The translations under genes and the position numbers were made by a program. The notes beneath the pieces are model-generated. The model was not told where the DNA came from. It made no database searches and saw only the letters and a program-made list of their open reading frames with translations. This document shows, piece after piece, positions 43,804 to 52,691 of a stretch of DNA of 64,000 nucleotides (within the stretch, counting starts at the first letter, position 1; every line of letters starts with the position of its first letter). Origin of the DNA: Oryzomicrobium sp. (lineage in GTDB: Bacteria; Pseudomonadota; Gammaproteobacteria; Burkholderiales; Rhodocyclaceae). The stretch spans positions 1 to 64,000 of the forward strand of contig NZ_JAJTBG010000013.1 in the NCBI RefSeq assembly GCF_021287045.1. The letters run 5' to 3'.

Positions 43804-45114
43804 TCAGGCCTCGAACAAGCTTTGCCCGATGAACTCGCCGGGACCGGCGCCCGGCGGGCAGGCGAACAGGCCGCTGCCCGTATGGGTGGTGAACTGGTTG
43901 AGCATGTCGATCTGGGCCATCTTGGTGTACAGCTTGATGAAGCCGGTGCGCGGGTCCTTCTGGTAGCACTGGAACAGCAGGCCGGCGTCGAAGGTCACCA
44001 GCTGGCGCCAGGGCGGCCAGCGCTCGGCGATCTTGGCGATCCCGTTGTCGTAGTTGAACGCCCGGCGCAGGATCTGGGCGCCGTCGTTGTTTTCGGGCGC
44101 CGCCATGGCGGCGTGGGAGTTTTCGGCCACCACCGGATTGCCGTCCTTGTCGGTGCGCTCCAGGTCCAGCGGGTCGAATTCGCCGCGCTTGCCGATGGGG
44201 GCGCCGGAGGCCTTGTGCCGGCCCACCGATTCCTCCTGGAAGGCGACCTTCATTTCGTCCCAGTGCTCCAGGGAAATGCGGATCGGGCGGATCACCATGT
44301 AGCTGCCGTTGCGCAGCCAGGCGGGCCCTTCTTCCCGAACCCAGACGAATTGGTCCATGGCCTTGGCCTGGTGGGTGGGCACGTTCATGGTGCCGTCCAG
44401 GAAACCCATCTGGTTGCGGCCGGTTTCCCCGGGCTTGAAGCCGCCGGTGAAGCCCATCTGGGCCCAGCGCATCACCGCCGTGCCGCGGGCCAGCATGGCC
44501 AGGCGGCGCACCGCGTATTCGACCACCTGGGGATCGTCGGCGCAGGCCTGGACCGACAGGTCGCCCCCGGTGCGGTCCGGTGCCAGCTGGTCCCCGACGA
44601 AGCGGGGCAGGTCCACCAGGGCCTCGGGGCGGTGCTTGGCCAGGCCGAAGGGGTTCTGGCCGTCTTTTTCGAACAGGGTGGCGCCGAAGCCGAAGGTTAC
44701 GGTCAGGCGCGACACCGGCAGGCCGACGGCGGCACCGGATTCCTCGCTGGGCTGGCCGGGGTCGGCCTTGGGGTCGAAGCGGGCCGGGCCCGCCGTCATC
44801 TGGGCGGCGGCCTTGGTCCAGTCCTGCAACAGCTTGACCAGCGCATCGCGGCTGTCCGTCACCAGGTCGAAGGCGATGAAGTAGGTGTGCCGCTGGATGG
44901 GCGTGGCGATGCCGGCCTGGTGCGTGCCCCGGAAAGGCTCCACCAGGGGGGCGGCCGGGGGCGCCGTCGTGGCCTTGGCGGTGCCGGCCAGCACCTGGGG
45001 GGCGAAAGGCGCCGCCGCCGCGGCCGCCGCCGCGCCGGCCAGGAAGTGGCGCCGGCGGGGATCGGGCTGGCGGTCGATTTGCTGGGCGGATTGTTGGGCG
45101 GGTGTGGAAGTCAT
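43804..45114 (-). CDS. DyP-type haem peroxidase, Tat-exported
   Basis: 436 residues from ATG 45114. A twin-arginine leader (RRRHFLAGAAAAAAAAPFAP) shows export of the folded, haem-loaded enzyme. The DyP signature GFLDGT (GxxDG) is present with the distal Asp, and the proximal haem His is likely in ENSHAAMAAPENND, followed by RRAFNYDNG. Known DyP enzymes oxidise dyes, phenols or porphyrins with peroxide. It is the last gene of the operon and overlaps the upstream beta-propeller gene by 4 bp (ATGA). Confidence 0.93.
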   Translation of the reverse strand: MTSTPAQQSAQQIDRQPDPRRRHFLAGAAAAAAAAPFAPQVLAGTAKATTAPPAAPLVEPFRGTHQAGIATPIQRHTYFIAFDLVTDSRDALVKLLQDWTKAAAQMTAGPARFDPKADPGQPSEESGAAVGLPVSRLTVTFGFGATLFEKDGQNPFGLAKHRPEALVDLPRFVGDQLAPDRTGGDLSVQACADDPQVVEYAVRRLAMLARGTAVMRWAQMGFTGGFKPGETGRNQMGFLDGTMNVPTHQAKAMDQFVWVREEGPAWLRNGSYMVIRPIRISLEHWDEMKVAFQEESVGRHKASGAPIGKRGEFDPLDLERTDKDGNPVVAENSHAAMAAPENNDGAQILRRAFNYDNGIAKIAERWPPWRQLVTFDAGLLFQCYQKDPRTGFIKLYTKMAQIDMLNQFTTHTGSGLFACPPGAGPGEFIGQSLFEA

Positions 45115-46289
45115 TGCGTGGCCAGCCTCAGGGAATTGATGTCGTCCTCGACGTAGTAGAAGCCCTTGCCGTCCGGGGTGAGGGCAATGCCGAACAGGTT
45201 GCCGTTGCCCGGGGGCGACTGGGCCTGGTTGGTGTTGAGCCAGTGGGCGTAGATTTGCTTGCCGGCGACGGGGTCGATTTCCACCGCCTGGCCGTTCTTG
45301 CCGTTGCACACGATCAGGTGGCCCTGGGGCGTCATGACCATGGCCAGGGGCCAGGCGAGCAGGCCTTCCCTGGTGATCACCCGCCCCTTGCCGGCGCTGC
45401 CGGTGCGGGTGCTGGCCTCGGGAATGGCGGTGATTTCGTTGTCCAGGCCGTCGGTCACGTAGAGGGTATCGTCCGGACCCAGGGCCAGGCCGGTGGGACC
45501 GAACAGGAAGTTGTCCCGGTCGGCGCGCTGGGCGAAGCCGTCGCCGATTACCGTCTGGCTGTCCAGCACGGGGGGCTTGCCCTCCGGAATGGTCAGTTCC
45601 AGGCGCAGGACGGTGGCCTTGTGGATGATCACCGGGTACTTGGTGTCCGGATCGATCACGTCGGGGCCCTGGAGGCCGAAGCCGGCCATGCTGATGAACA
45701 GGGTGGCCTTGTCGCCCCGGTCCACCGTCACCATGTTGCCCCAGGGGCCGTTGATGGTGGGGCCCGCCCAGGTGGCGACGTGTTTGCCGTTGGGGTCGAA
45801 GACCAGCAGGCAGCCGTCGCCCTTGGTCTTGGTGGTGCCGTCGGTGCTCGGGGTGCTGCCGACGATGACCCAGCCGCTCTTGAGCATGGTCATGGCCGTG
45901 GTGAGGCCGACGCCCCCCGGACAATCCTTGAGCTTTTGCGGCACCTGGGCGAACTGTTTGGTTTCCTTGGTGCCGGGACGGTAGCGGACGATGGTGGTGC
46001 CGGTGCCCTGAAGGTTGGAGATGTTGTTGAAGTTGTCGATCAGCACATCATCCTTCTCGATGACGCCGGCCGAGACGGGGGCGACCACTACCGCGTAGGG
46101 GTTGAGATCCCCGTTTTCGGCGGCCGTGGAGGTGAGGAACTTGTGCTTGTGGATGGTTTCGAGCAACCCCTTGGGCTCGGCCAGGGCGGGGGCGGCCAGA
46201 CAGGCGCTAAGGCCGAGGAAGAGGGCGGCCCGGGCCAGGGCGGCGCCCAGGCGTCCCAACGGTGCCGGATGGTTGGAGGTGGTTTTCAT
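45111..46289 (-). CDS. Secreted NHL/SMP-30-like beta-propeller protein
   Basis: 392 residues with a Sec signal (FLGLSACLAAPALAEPKGLL). Repeated blade-like motifs are visible: GPTGLALGPDDTLYVTDGLD, WPLAMVMTPQGHLIVCNGKN, LFGIALTPDGKGFYYVEDD. Such six-bladed propellers bind ligands or act as lactonases; no lactonase metal ligands could be confirmed. It is translationally coupled to the DyP peroxidase and follows the porin gene by 11 bases, so the three probably act together in the periplasm. Confidence 0.85.
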   Translation of the reverse strand: MKTTSNHPAPLGRLGAALARAALFLGLSACLAAPALAEPKGLLETIHKHKFLTSTAAENGDLNPYAVVVAPVSAGVIEKDDVLIDNFNNISNLQGTGTTIVRYRPGTKETKQFAQVPQKLKDCPGGVGLTTAMTMLKSGWVIVGSTPSTDGTTKTKGDGCLLVFDPNGKHVATWAGPTINGPWGNMVTVDRGDKATLFISMAGFGLQGPDVIDPDTKYPVIIHKATVLRLELTIPEGKPPVLDSQTVIGDGFAQRADRDNFLFGPTGLALGPDDTLYVTDGLDNEITAIPEASTRTGSAGKGRVITREGLLAWPLAMVMTPQGHLIVCNGKNGQAVEIDPVAGKQIYAHWLNTNQAQSPPGNGNLFGIALTPDGKGFYYVEDDINSLRLATQ

Positions 46290-46300
46290 GGCGGTGGCTG

Positions 46301-47833
46301 TCAGAAGGAAATATTGGTGCGCATGCCCAGGACGAGCTCGTTCTTGATCCGCTTGCTCGGATCGTCGGGGTTGGGCACCCCGGCCCCCGGGTTGAACACG
46401 TACTGGATATCCGGCTGCAACTGGATCCAGGGCTTCAGCTGGTACTGGTAGGTGAGTTCGACGAAGGTCTCGCTGCTGCGCGTCGGCCCGGCCGGGGCGT
46501 TGCCGAAGGCGATGTTGTCCCGGTCGAGCTGGGCGGCGGCCTTGCTGACGTGGGCATAACCCACCCCGACGCCGAAGGTGTCGGCGGTCCGGTAGCGGAA
46601 GGGGCTATGGAACACCAGGCCGGCGTTCAGGCTGAAATCAATGAGGTTGCGGTCTTTGAGCGGCGTGCCCATGACGCGCCCGAACAGGGCCATCGTCCGG
46701 TTGGGGTCGGTGCCGTCGCGCCAGATCAGCTGGTCGGCCACCGCATAGACGGCATAGTTGCCCCGGTGCTCCCGGGCGTTGCCGTCGCTGTTGGGATCGG
46801 CCAGGGACAATCCGCTCTGGTCGATCCGCTGGTCGGTAAAGGTCTTGGTGTTGTACCAGGCGCCGATCCGGTAGGTCCAACCCAGGGGCTGGGCGTTGCC
46901 GGGTTCGACCATGGAGCCGAGGGACGGGTACGAAAACTGGAATTCGGCGATCGCCAGCCGCCCGTCGCCCCAAGGGAAACCCAGGCCGTGGCGGTTTTGC
47001 ACTTGCGGATCGGTGCCGTTGTCGCGCTTCACCGGATTGCCGTTGAAGTAGCCGGCGAGAAACGTGACCCCATTGACGGGGCGGGCGCTGATGCGGGCCC
47101 CCAGGGCGGAAAGAGGATAGGCCGGGCCGCCGCTCGGCATGTTGGCCGAAGGCAGCATGGGCCAGCCGAACATGGTGTTTACGAAGTACAGGGCGTTGGT
47201 GCTGACCATGAATTCCTGGTCCAGGCTCTGCTGGCCGATCTTCACGTCCAGCCGGTCCTCTTCGAGGAATTTCTGGTCGTACCACAGTTCCCACAGCCGG
47301 GTCGCCCGGTTCGCCTCGATGCCGCTGGCGGTCTGCAAGGTCTGCAGGTTATCGGCGCTGAGGTTGCGGCCATGGATGTTGAGCAGGCTCATGTTGACCA
47401 GGCCGCCGTAATGGCCGAAGGCCCGCTGGGTATCCATCTGCAGCAGGACCTGGGTGAGGCCGTCGTACTCGAAGCCTTTCTTCGTCCCGCCCGAGACGTT
47501 GCCCAGATATTCGCTCGTCTCCTGAATGGCCAGGGAAATACCGCGGCGGCTCAGTTCGGTGCGCAGCCCCCACAGGTCGCCGAGGAGGGCGCTGCTGCGA
47601 TTCACCCCGCTCAAAAAACCGAATAGGCCGCCGCTCGATGCCTGGTTTTCCTCACTGCTGGCGGGGATCGAGATGGGCGGCGGAGCCGCCTGGGCGGATT
47701 GCCCCCCGGTCAGCAACGCACCGCCCAGCAGGGCGAGAGCGGCGCCGCGTCGATAGCGTTGGGAATCGGCTCTTTTCTTCTTCAGGGAAGAGCGAGCGGC
47801 TGCGCTTCCCCCGTGACAATTTTCTAGGTTCAT
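46301..47833 (-). CDS. OprB-type carbohydrate-selective porin
   Basis: 510 residues. A basic start (LKKKRADSQRYRRG) and hydrophobic core ending AQA form an extended signal peptide. The body alternates as outer-membrane strands: RRGISLAIQETSEYLGNVSG, WELWYDQKFLEEDRLDVKIG (typical of OprB), AEFQFSYPS and a C-terminal Phe (NISF). It lets sugars or similar solutes cross the outer membrane. First gene of the operon with the beta-propeller and DyP genes. Confidence 0.9.
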   Translation of the reverse strand: MNLENCHGGSAAARSSLKKKRADSQRYRRGAALALLGGALLTGGQSAQAAPPPISIPASSEENQASSGGLFGFLSGVNRSSALLGDLWGLRTELSRRGISLAIQETSEYLGNVSGGTKKGFEYDGLTQVLLQMDTQRAFGHYGGLVNMSLLNIHGRNLSADNLQTLQTASGIEANRATRLWELWYDQKFLEEDRLDVKIGQQSLDQEFMVSTNALYFVNTMFGWPMLPSANMPSGGPAYPLSALGARISARPVNGVTFLAGYFNGNPVKRDNGTDPQVQNRHGLGFPWGDGRLAIAEFQFSYPSLGSMVEPGNAQPLGWTYRIGAWYNTKTFTDQRIDQSGLSLADPNSDGNAREHRGNYAVYAVADQLIWRDGTDPNRTMALFGRVMGTPLKDRNLIDFSLNAGLVFHSPFRYRTADTFGVGVGYAHVSKAAAQLDRDNIAFGNAPAGPTRSSETFVELTYQYQLKPWIQLQPDIQYVFNPGAGVPNPDDPSKRIKNELVLGMRTNISF

Positions 47834-48319
47834 GGATTATTGATTGATGCCTGCTTACAAAGCCAACCACAGTTCTGCCTGTGGTTTCCCGTTGCCAGCG
47901 CGGAGCACTAGCAACGAGAATTGCTAATAGAAATAATTTGCATTAACTAAATGCTACGCCTACCTGCCTGACCGCATCCTGAGGGGGATGCCCCTTTTCA
48001 CGAAGGTGCCAGGATGATCTTGGTGAGACTGGTGTGAACGGGCTGCCGGGATCGGTTGGCAAGCCGGGGGGGCGTGATCCGATTGAGGATCGCGTATAGC
48101 CGCCGGAACCGGGGGATGATTCCGAAAAGAACTGGCGTGAACGGGCTTTGATTGGGAAAACGCCCATTCGCCGTGACAGTCGGTGCCGTCATGGCGAATG
48201 GGCGTTGTGTGGCTTCCCCGTGTAGCCGTTTCAGGTGCGAATTTCACCTGCCACGGGAGTTGCAAGGGGCCGGCCCTGTCGCGGTAGTGCGGTGGTGGCC
48301 CCGAGGGGATTGAACTGCG
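47834..48319. other. Spacer upstream of the porin operon
   Basis: About 490 bases without a supportable gene. The porin-proximal 120 bases are AT-rich (promoter likely, reading left). Further out are a 17-bp direct repeat (48030 and 48131, ACTGGTGTGAACGGGCT with one difference) and the large hairpin at 48159-48206. Confidence 0.6.
48159..48206. repeat. 48-bp hairpin with 14-bp perfect stem
   Basis: AACGCCCATTCGCC at 48159-48172 pairs perfectly with 48193-48206; the 20-base loop holds a further TGAC/GTCA pairing. No T-run follows. It could be an operator, an attenuator or a mobile-repeat remnant. Confidence 0.75.
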
Positions 48320-49066
48320 TCAGTGCGTGCGGCTCTCGGCGGCCTCGGCTTCGCGGACGGCCTGCTCCCAGACCTTACGCGGGATGAAGGTTTGCAACCG
48401 CTCCAGGGCCTTGCGCATCAGGGCTTCGGGAATCTCGTGGCCGATCTTGGGCAGCACGTCGGCGGTCACGTCGCCACCCAGGGCCACCAGGTGCTCGCCG
48501 GCGTCCACGCTGTGGCGGGCCGGCACCACTGGGTCGGCCATGCCGTGGAAGAGGTGAATCACCGTGTCGGTGGGCGGCTCCTCGGGCAGGGTGGCGTAGC
48601 GGCCGGAGAAGGCCAGCACCCGGCCGGCCAGCTCGTGGCCGAGCAGGCCGTGGGCGGCCTGGGCCGCCTCCAGGGCCAGGATGGCACCTTGGGAGAAGCC
48701 CACCAGGCAGACCCGCTGGGGCGCCAGGTTGAAGGTAGCCCGGGTGGCCTCGATCTCGGCGATCAGGCGCGGCACCACGGCGGCGATGCGCTCGGGCCGA
48801 TTGGTCTCGGTGATGTCCTGGAGCGAGAACCACTGGCGGCCGAAAGGCGCCTGGTCGAAGGGCTCGAAGCCCTCGGCGAGCAGGTGGGCGGCCTGGGGGT
48901 AGTAGTGGCCGATGGCCTGAGCCAGGGGCTCCAGGTCGTCGCCCCGGGCACCCACGCCGTGCAGATAGATGAACAGCAGCTCCGGCGTGCCGCTTTCCGG
49001 CAGCAGGAGGGTGCCGGTGAGCTGGGGAGCGCCGCCGGCGTTGGGAGTGGTCGGGGTGGTCATCAT
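48320..49066 (-). CDS. Phospholipase/carboxylesterase family hydrolase (YpfH-like)
   Basis: 248 residues from ATG 49066, with AAAGGA before it; a second ATG follows at once (MMTTPTTPN). A longer in-frame extension upstream is Ala-rich and unlikely. The catalytic triad is visible: Ser in VGFSQGA, Asp in FHGMADPVVP, and His in KIGHEIP. LFIYLHGVGARGDDLEPLA is the oxyanion region. It hydrolyses short esters. Cytoplasmic. Confidence 0.9.
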   Translation of the reverse strand: MMTTPTTPNAGGAPQLTGTLLLPESGTPELLFIYLHGVGARGDDLEPLAQAIGHYYPQAAHLLAEGFEPFDQAPFGRQWFSLQDITETNRPERIAAVVPRLIAEIEATRATFNLAPQRVCLVGFSQGAILALEAAQAAHGLLGHELAGRVLAFSGRYATLPEEPPTDTVIHLFHGMADPVVPARHSVDAGEHLVALGGDVTADVLPKIGHEIPEALMRKALERLQTFIPRKVWEQAVREAEAAESRTH

Positions 49067-49263
49067 GTTCCTTTCGGCCGCAGCGCTCGGCGCTGCGGGG
49101 GTAATCATCGTTTCCGTTGCTTGCCGCGCGGGAGAAGGGGCGACCTGTGCCGCCAGGGTGTCGACTGTTGGAGCACCGGCAGCGGCAATAAATCCGCCGC
49201 CGGCGTTCATGGGCAACGCGGCCCTTGCAACGCCCTGGGCCATTTCGGGCCTGGCGGCCGGCC

Positions 49264-50079
49264 TCAGTGGAAGGCGTAGGCGTCCATGGCCAGGATGCCG
49301 TGGGTCACGCTGCGGTGCAGCCGCTCGGCCCGGGGGGCGCCATTATCGCCGCTGGCAGGGCCAAGTGCAGCGCCATAGGCGGCAAACAGCGGGATGAAGT
49401 GCTCCGGCGTCGGATGGGCGCGGCGGGCGTAGGGTGTGGCGTTGCGCCAGTCGAGCAGGGCCGCCGTATCGCCGGCGGCCAGGGTGGCGGCCAGCCATTC
49501 GGCAAAGCCGTCCACGTAGGCGCCTTCCGGAGTGCCCGCCAGAGGGCGGCCCAGGTCGCGCAGGTTGTGGGTGACGCTGCCGGACGCCAGCACCAGCACC
49601 CCTTCGTCGCGCAGCGGGGCCAGGGCTCGGCCCAACTCCAGGTGAGCGGCCTCGTCCAGGTGGGCCGATAGGGAAACGGGCACCACCGGGATGTCGGCCT
49701 CCGGGTACATCAGGGCCAGGGGCACCCAGGCGCCGTGGTCCAGGCCCGGGGCGTCGGCCAGGGCGTGGGGGATGCCGGCCGCTTCCAGCCGACCGGCCAC
49801 GTCCCGGGCCAGGGCCGGGGAGCCGGCCGCGTCGTAGCGGCGCCGGTACAGCTCGTCGGGAAAGCCCCAGAAGTCGTGGATGGTCTCCAGCCGTTCGGCG
49901 CTGCCGACCACCGTCAGCCGGGCCATGTCGTGGGCCGACACGGCGACCACGGCGCGGGGACGGCCGTAGGTGCGGTCGATGTGCTGGCCCAGGCCGGCGA
50001 GGAAATCCCGGGCCGGCACATCTTCGATGAGCAGGCTGGGGGCGCCGTGGGAGACGAACAGGGAGGGCAGGGCGGTCAT
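49264..50079 (-). CDS. Class III extradiol ring-cleavage dioxygenase family (DODA-like)
   Basis: 271 residues from ATG 50079 (MTALPSLFVSHGAPSLL). LigB-type metal residues appear in FVSHGAP (His), SAHDMAR (His), LDHGAWVPLALMYP (His) and SGSVTHNLRDL. E. coli YgiD, a relative, is a 4,5-DOPA dioxygenase. It is divergent from a LysR regulator across a 158-base spacer with a palindrome, so it is probably that regulator's target. Confidence 0.92.
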   Translation of the reverse strand: MTALPSLFVSHGAPSLLIEDVPARDFLAGLGQHIDRTYGRPRAVVAVSAHDMARLTVVGSAERLETIHDFWGFPDELYRRRYDAAGSPALARDVAGRLEAAGIPHALADAPGLDHGAWVPLALMYPEADIPVVPVSLSAHLDEAAHLELGRALAPLRDEGVLVLASGSVTHNLRDLGRPLAGTPEGAYVDGFAEWLAATLAAGDTAALLDWRNATPYARRAHPTPEHFIPLFAAYGAALGPASGDNGAPRAERLHRSVTHGILAMDAYAFH

Positions 50080-50199
50080 GGCAAAACTCCGGTAGTACGC
50101 GGCATGGACATCGCCCGGACAGGGCGATGATGGTCCATCGCAGGCCCTTATTGTTCCAGTTGCCAATCGGCGGATAAAGATGGCTTTTTTGGATTTTTC

Positions 50200-50216
50200 G
50201 TTTCTAAAATAGAAAC
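50200..50216. promoter_or_regulatory. Candidate LysR operator between the dioxygenase and LysR genes
   Basis: GTTTCTA-AAA-TAGAAAC, a perfect 7-bp inverted repeat in an AT-rich pocket 22 bases before the LysR start. Its place and symmetry fit an autoregulatory site. Confidence 0.55.
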
Positions 50217-50237
50217 AATTGAACGCCAGGAACCCCC

Positions 50238-51134
50238 ATGGATACCTTGCAGTGCATGAGCGTCTTCGCCAAGGTGGCGGAGCTGGGCAGCTTCGCCGCC
50301 GCCGCCGAGCGCCTCGGCGTGGCCCGCTCGGTGGTGTCGAAACAGGTGGTGGCCCTGGAAGAGCGTCTCGGCGTGCGCCTGATCAACCGCACCACCCGCA
50401 CCCTGCACCTAACCGAGGCCGGCACCGCCTACCTGGAGCGCTGCAACGGCATCCTGGCGGAAGTGGACAGCTTGGAAGCCTCCCTGGGCGCCCTTGCCGA
50501 ATCGCCCCGGGGGCTGTTGCGGGTGAACGCGCCGGTGTCCTTCGCCATTTCGCACCTGGGCGGCGTGCTGGCCGGCTACCGGCGTCTCTACCCGGAGGTA
50601 GGGGTGGAACTGGCGGTGAACGATCGGCAGGTGGACATTGTGGAAGAGGGTTACGACCTGGCCCTGCGCATCGCCCGCAAGCTCGAATCGTCCCTGGTGG
50701 GCCGGCGTCTGGCCACGGCCCGCATGGTGCTGTGCGCAGCACCCGGCTACCTGGCCCGGCGCGGCACTCCGGCCCGCCTGGAGGAGCTGGCCGGCCACGA
50801 CTGCATCGGCTACACCTACTGGGGTAGCGGCGACGACTGGCAACTGGACGGCCCGGACGGCCGGCCCGCCACAGTGCGGGTCAAGCCCATGCTGCGGGTG
50901 AACAACGGCGACGTGATCCGGGCCGCCGCCCTGGAAGGGGAAGGCGTGATCTTCCAGCCCTCGTTCCTGGTGGGGGACGACCTGCGCACCGGCCGGCTCG
51001 TCGAGCTGTTGCCGGACCACCGGCCCATGGAAATCGGCATCTACGCGGTGTATCCCCATCGCAAGTACCTTTCGGCCAAGGTGCGGACTTTTGTGGATTT
51101 TTTGGCTGCTAGATTTTCAACATGCAAAATTTAA
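50238..51134 (+). CDS. LysR-type transcriptional regulator
   Basis: 298 residues, the family length. The helix-turn-helix (ELGSFAAAAERLGVARSVVS) is at residues 12-40 and the effector domain spans about 90-295. Divergent from the DODA-like dioxygenase gene, which it likely controls. The C-terminal codons become AT-rich toward the glycosyltransferase island. Confidence 0.92.
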   Translation: MDTLQCMSVFAKVAELGSFAAAAERLGVARSVVSKQVVALEERLGVRLINRTTRTLHLTEAGTAYLERCNGILAEVDSLEASLGALAESPRGLLRVNAPVSFAISHLGGVLAGYRRLYPEVGVELAVNDRQVDIVEEGYDLALRIARKLESSLVGRRLATARMVLCAAPGYLARRGTPARLEELAGHDCIGYTYWGSGDDWQLDGPDGRPATVRVKPMLRVNNGDVIRAAALEGEGVIFQPSFLVGDDLRTGRLVELLPDHRPMEIGIYAVYPHRKYLSAKVRTFVDFLAARFSTCKI

Positions 51135-51189
51135 ATGATAGAGTGCCAGGTTGTTGGCTTTGTGATTTTATCGACAATTGGGGGTGGTT

Positions 51190-52647
51190 GTGAAAATTCG
51201 AAAGATTCACCTTGTAATAATTCAACCCCTTGGTTATGCACACTCACTTGGTTTTATTGATCAGGCACGTTTTTTCCGCTATCAATTTCGCCGCCTTGGT
51301 TATGAAGTAACCATAGGGAAAAATCGCCCTCGGTTTGATGCTGTGAATTTCATATTTGGGGCGCATCTTCTTTTTGATTCTGGCTTGCTTGACCGCTACA
51401 AGTGTGTAATTGTCAATCTTGAACAGCTTGGATTAGGTGGTGCCCAAGTTTCCGAGTCATATCTTAATATGCTGAAGAGTTTTTCAGTTGTTGATTATGA
51501 CTATGAAAACACTGTGGTGTATTCTGACGAGGGGCGGGGTGGTGTTCCAATTATTTCATTTGCTCACGCTCCTTATCTAGATAGAGGGGAAAGCGCTTTG
51601 GCTAGCCGCCCTGTCGACATTCTTTTCTTTGGTAGCATGAATGATCGAAGAAAGGAAATGATTGAGAAGGTTGAGAGTTCTGGCTTCAAGGTTAGCTTTC
51701 TCGATTTTGGTGTTTATGGCCCGGAACGGGATATTCATATTGGTAGTGCAAAAGCCGTTTTTAATTGCCATTTTTACGATTTGGCACGATTTGAACAGGC
51801 GCGAGTTTTTCAATGCTTATCTCTTGGAACCCCGGTGATTAGTGAGTGTTCCGGGCTTTCAAAGCCGCCAGCTCAGTTCAAGGAAAGCGTTTTTTGGGTT
51901 TCTTCAGAAGATATTACAAGATTTTTTCGAGAGTATTTTAATACGCCGGAATTTTTTTCGTCGGCGGAAGAGAAGTTAGAAGGTTTCAAGAAGGTTGATG
52001 TATTGGATGAGTTTTCAAATGCATTGACTTGCCTGGAGGGCGTGTTTTCGCAAAAAAATGGTGAAGGGTTTTGGATGCCTACGGAATTGCATATAGGATC
52101 CGGTAAGGATTATATGCTGGGGTGGCTTAATGTTGATATTTTGGAAACGGCGCAACCCGATTTGCTTTTGGATCTTTCCAAAAATGTTGATTTTCCAGTT
52201 CGAGCAGTGAGCCCAATAGTTGGATCTGTTGAGTTAGGAGGAGGGCAGCTTGATGTAATTTATGCCAACAATGTTTTGGAGCATGTCCCCGACCTTTCTC
52301 GGCTAATGGAAAATTGTTTATTTTTGCTGAAGGATGGCGGCAAGATGGTCATTGAGGTTCCCTATGAACATGCCCCGACAGCTTGGCAAGACCCCACCCA
52401 CGTGAGAGCCTTGAACGAAAACTCGTGGATTTATTACACTGATTGGTTTTGGTACCTTGGTTGGTTTGAGAACCGGTTTTTGCTCGAGCATTTTGCATTT
52501 CTTGATGCGCAGCTTAAAGAGTGTTCCCACGATTTGGCGCATTTTATGCAAGTTAGGTTTGTTAAAATCAAAACAAGTGTTGCAGAGAAAATGGTGGCGC
52601 GTTCGATGAGGCCGGATTTTGGAGGCATTCCAAATGATCTGGTTTAA
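51190..52647 (+). CDS. Glycosyltransferase-like protein fused to a SAM methyltransferase
   Basis: 485 residues from GTG 51190, preceded by a G-rich stretch; GTG 51184 is an alternative. Residues 1-300 look like a CgeB-type/GT-B glycosyltransferase (DILFFGSMNDRRKEMIEKVE, then ARVFQCLSLGTPVISECSGL, the nucleotide-sugar region). Residues 300-460 resemble a class I methyltransferase (LHIGSGKDYMLGWLNVDI, YANNVLEHVPDLSRLM, KDGGKMVIEVPYEHAPTAWQ). It likely modifies a surface sugar. The whole gene is AT-rich between GC-rich neighbours and has no sugar-gene company, so it was probably acquired. Confidence 0.8.
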   Translation: MKIRKIHLVIIQPLGYAHSLGFIDQARFFRYQFRRLGYEVTIGKNRPRFDAVNFIFGAHLLFDSGLLDRYKCVIVNLEQLGLGGAQVSESYLNMLKSFSVVDYDYENTVVYSDEGRGGVPIISFAHAPYLDRGESALASRPVDILFFGSMNDRRKEMIEKVESSGFKVSFLDFGVYGPERDIHIGSAKAVFNCHFYDLARFEQARVFQCLSLGTPVISECSGLSKPPAQFKESVFWVSSEDITRFFREYFNTPEFFSSAEEKLEGFKKVDVLDEFSNALTCLEGVFSQKNGEGFWMPTELHIGSGKDYMLGWLNVDILETAQPDLLLDLSKNVDFPVRAVSPIVGSVELGGGQLDVIYANNVLEHVPDLSRLMENCLFLLKDGGKMVIEVPYEHAPTAWQDPTHVRALNENSWIYYTDWFWYLGWFENRFLLEHFAFLDAQLKECSHDLAHFMQVRFVKIKTSVAEKMVARSMRPDFGGIPNDLV

Positions 52648-52691
52648 GCAATAAGGCATAAGCGATTTTGTATGGCTTTTCTAAAGTGAAT

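Noticed and set aside
48290-48330. A stretch reading like the 3' end of a tRNA on the minus strand (TTCAATCCCCTCGGGGCCACCA)
   Set aside because: The T-arm stem cannot form with the preceding bases, the rest of a tRNA is absent, and the sequence overlaps the end of the esterase gene.
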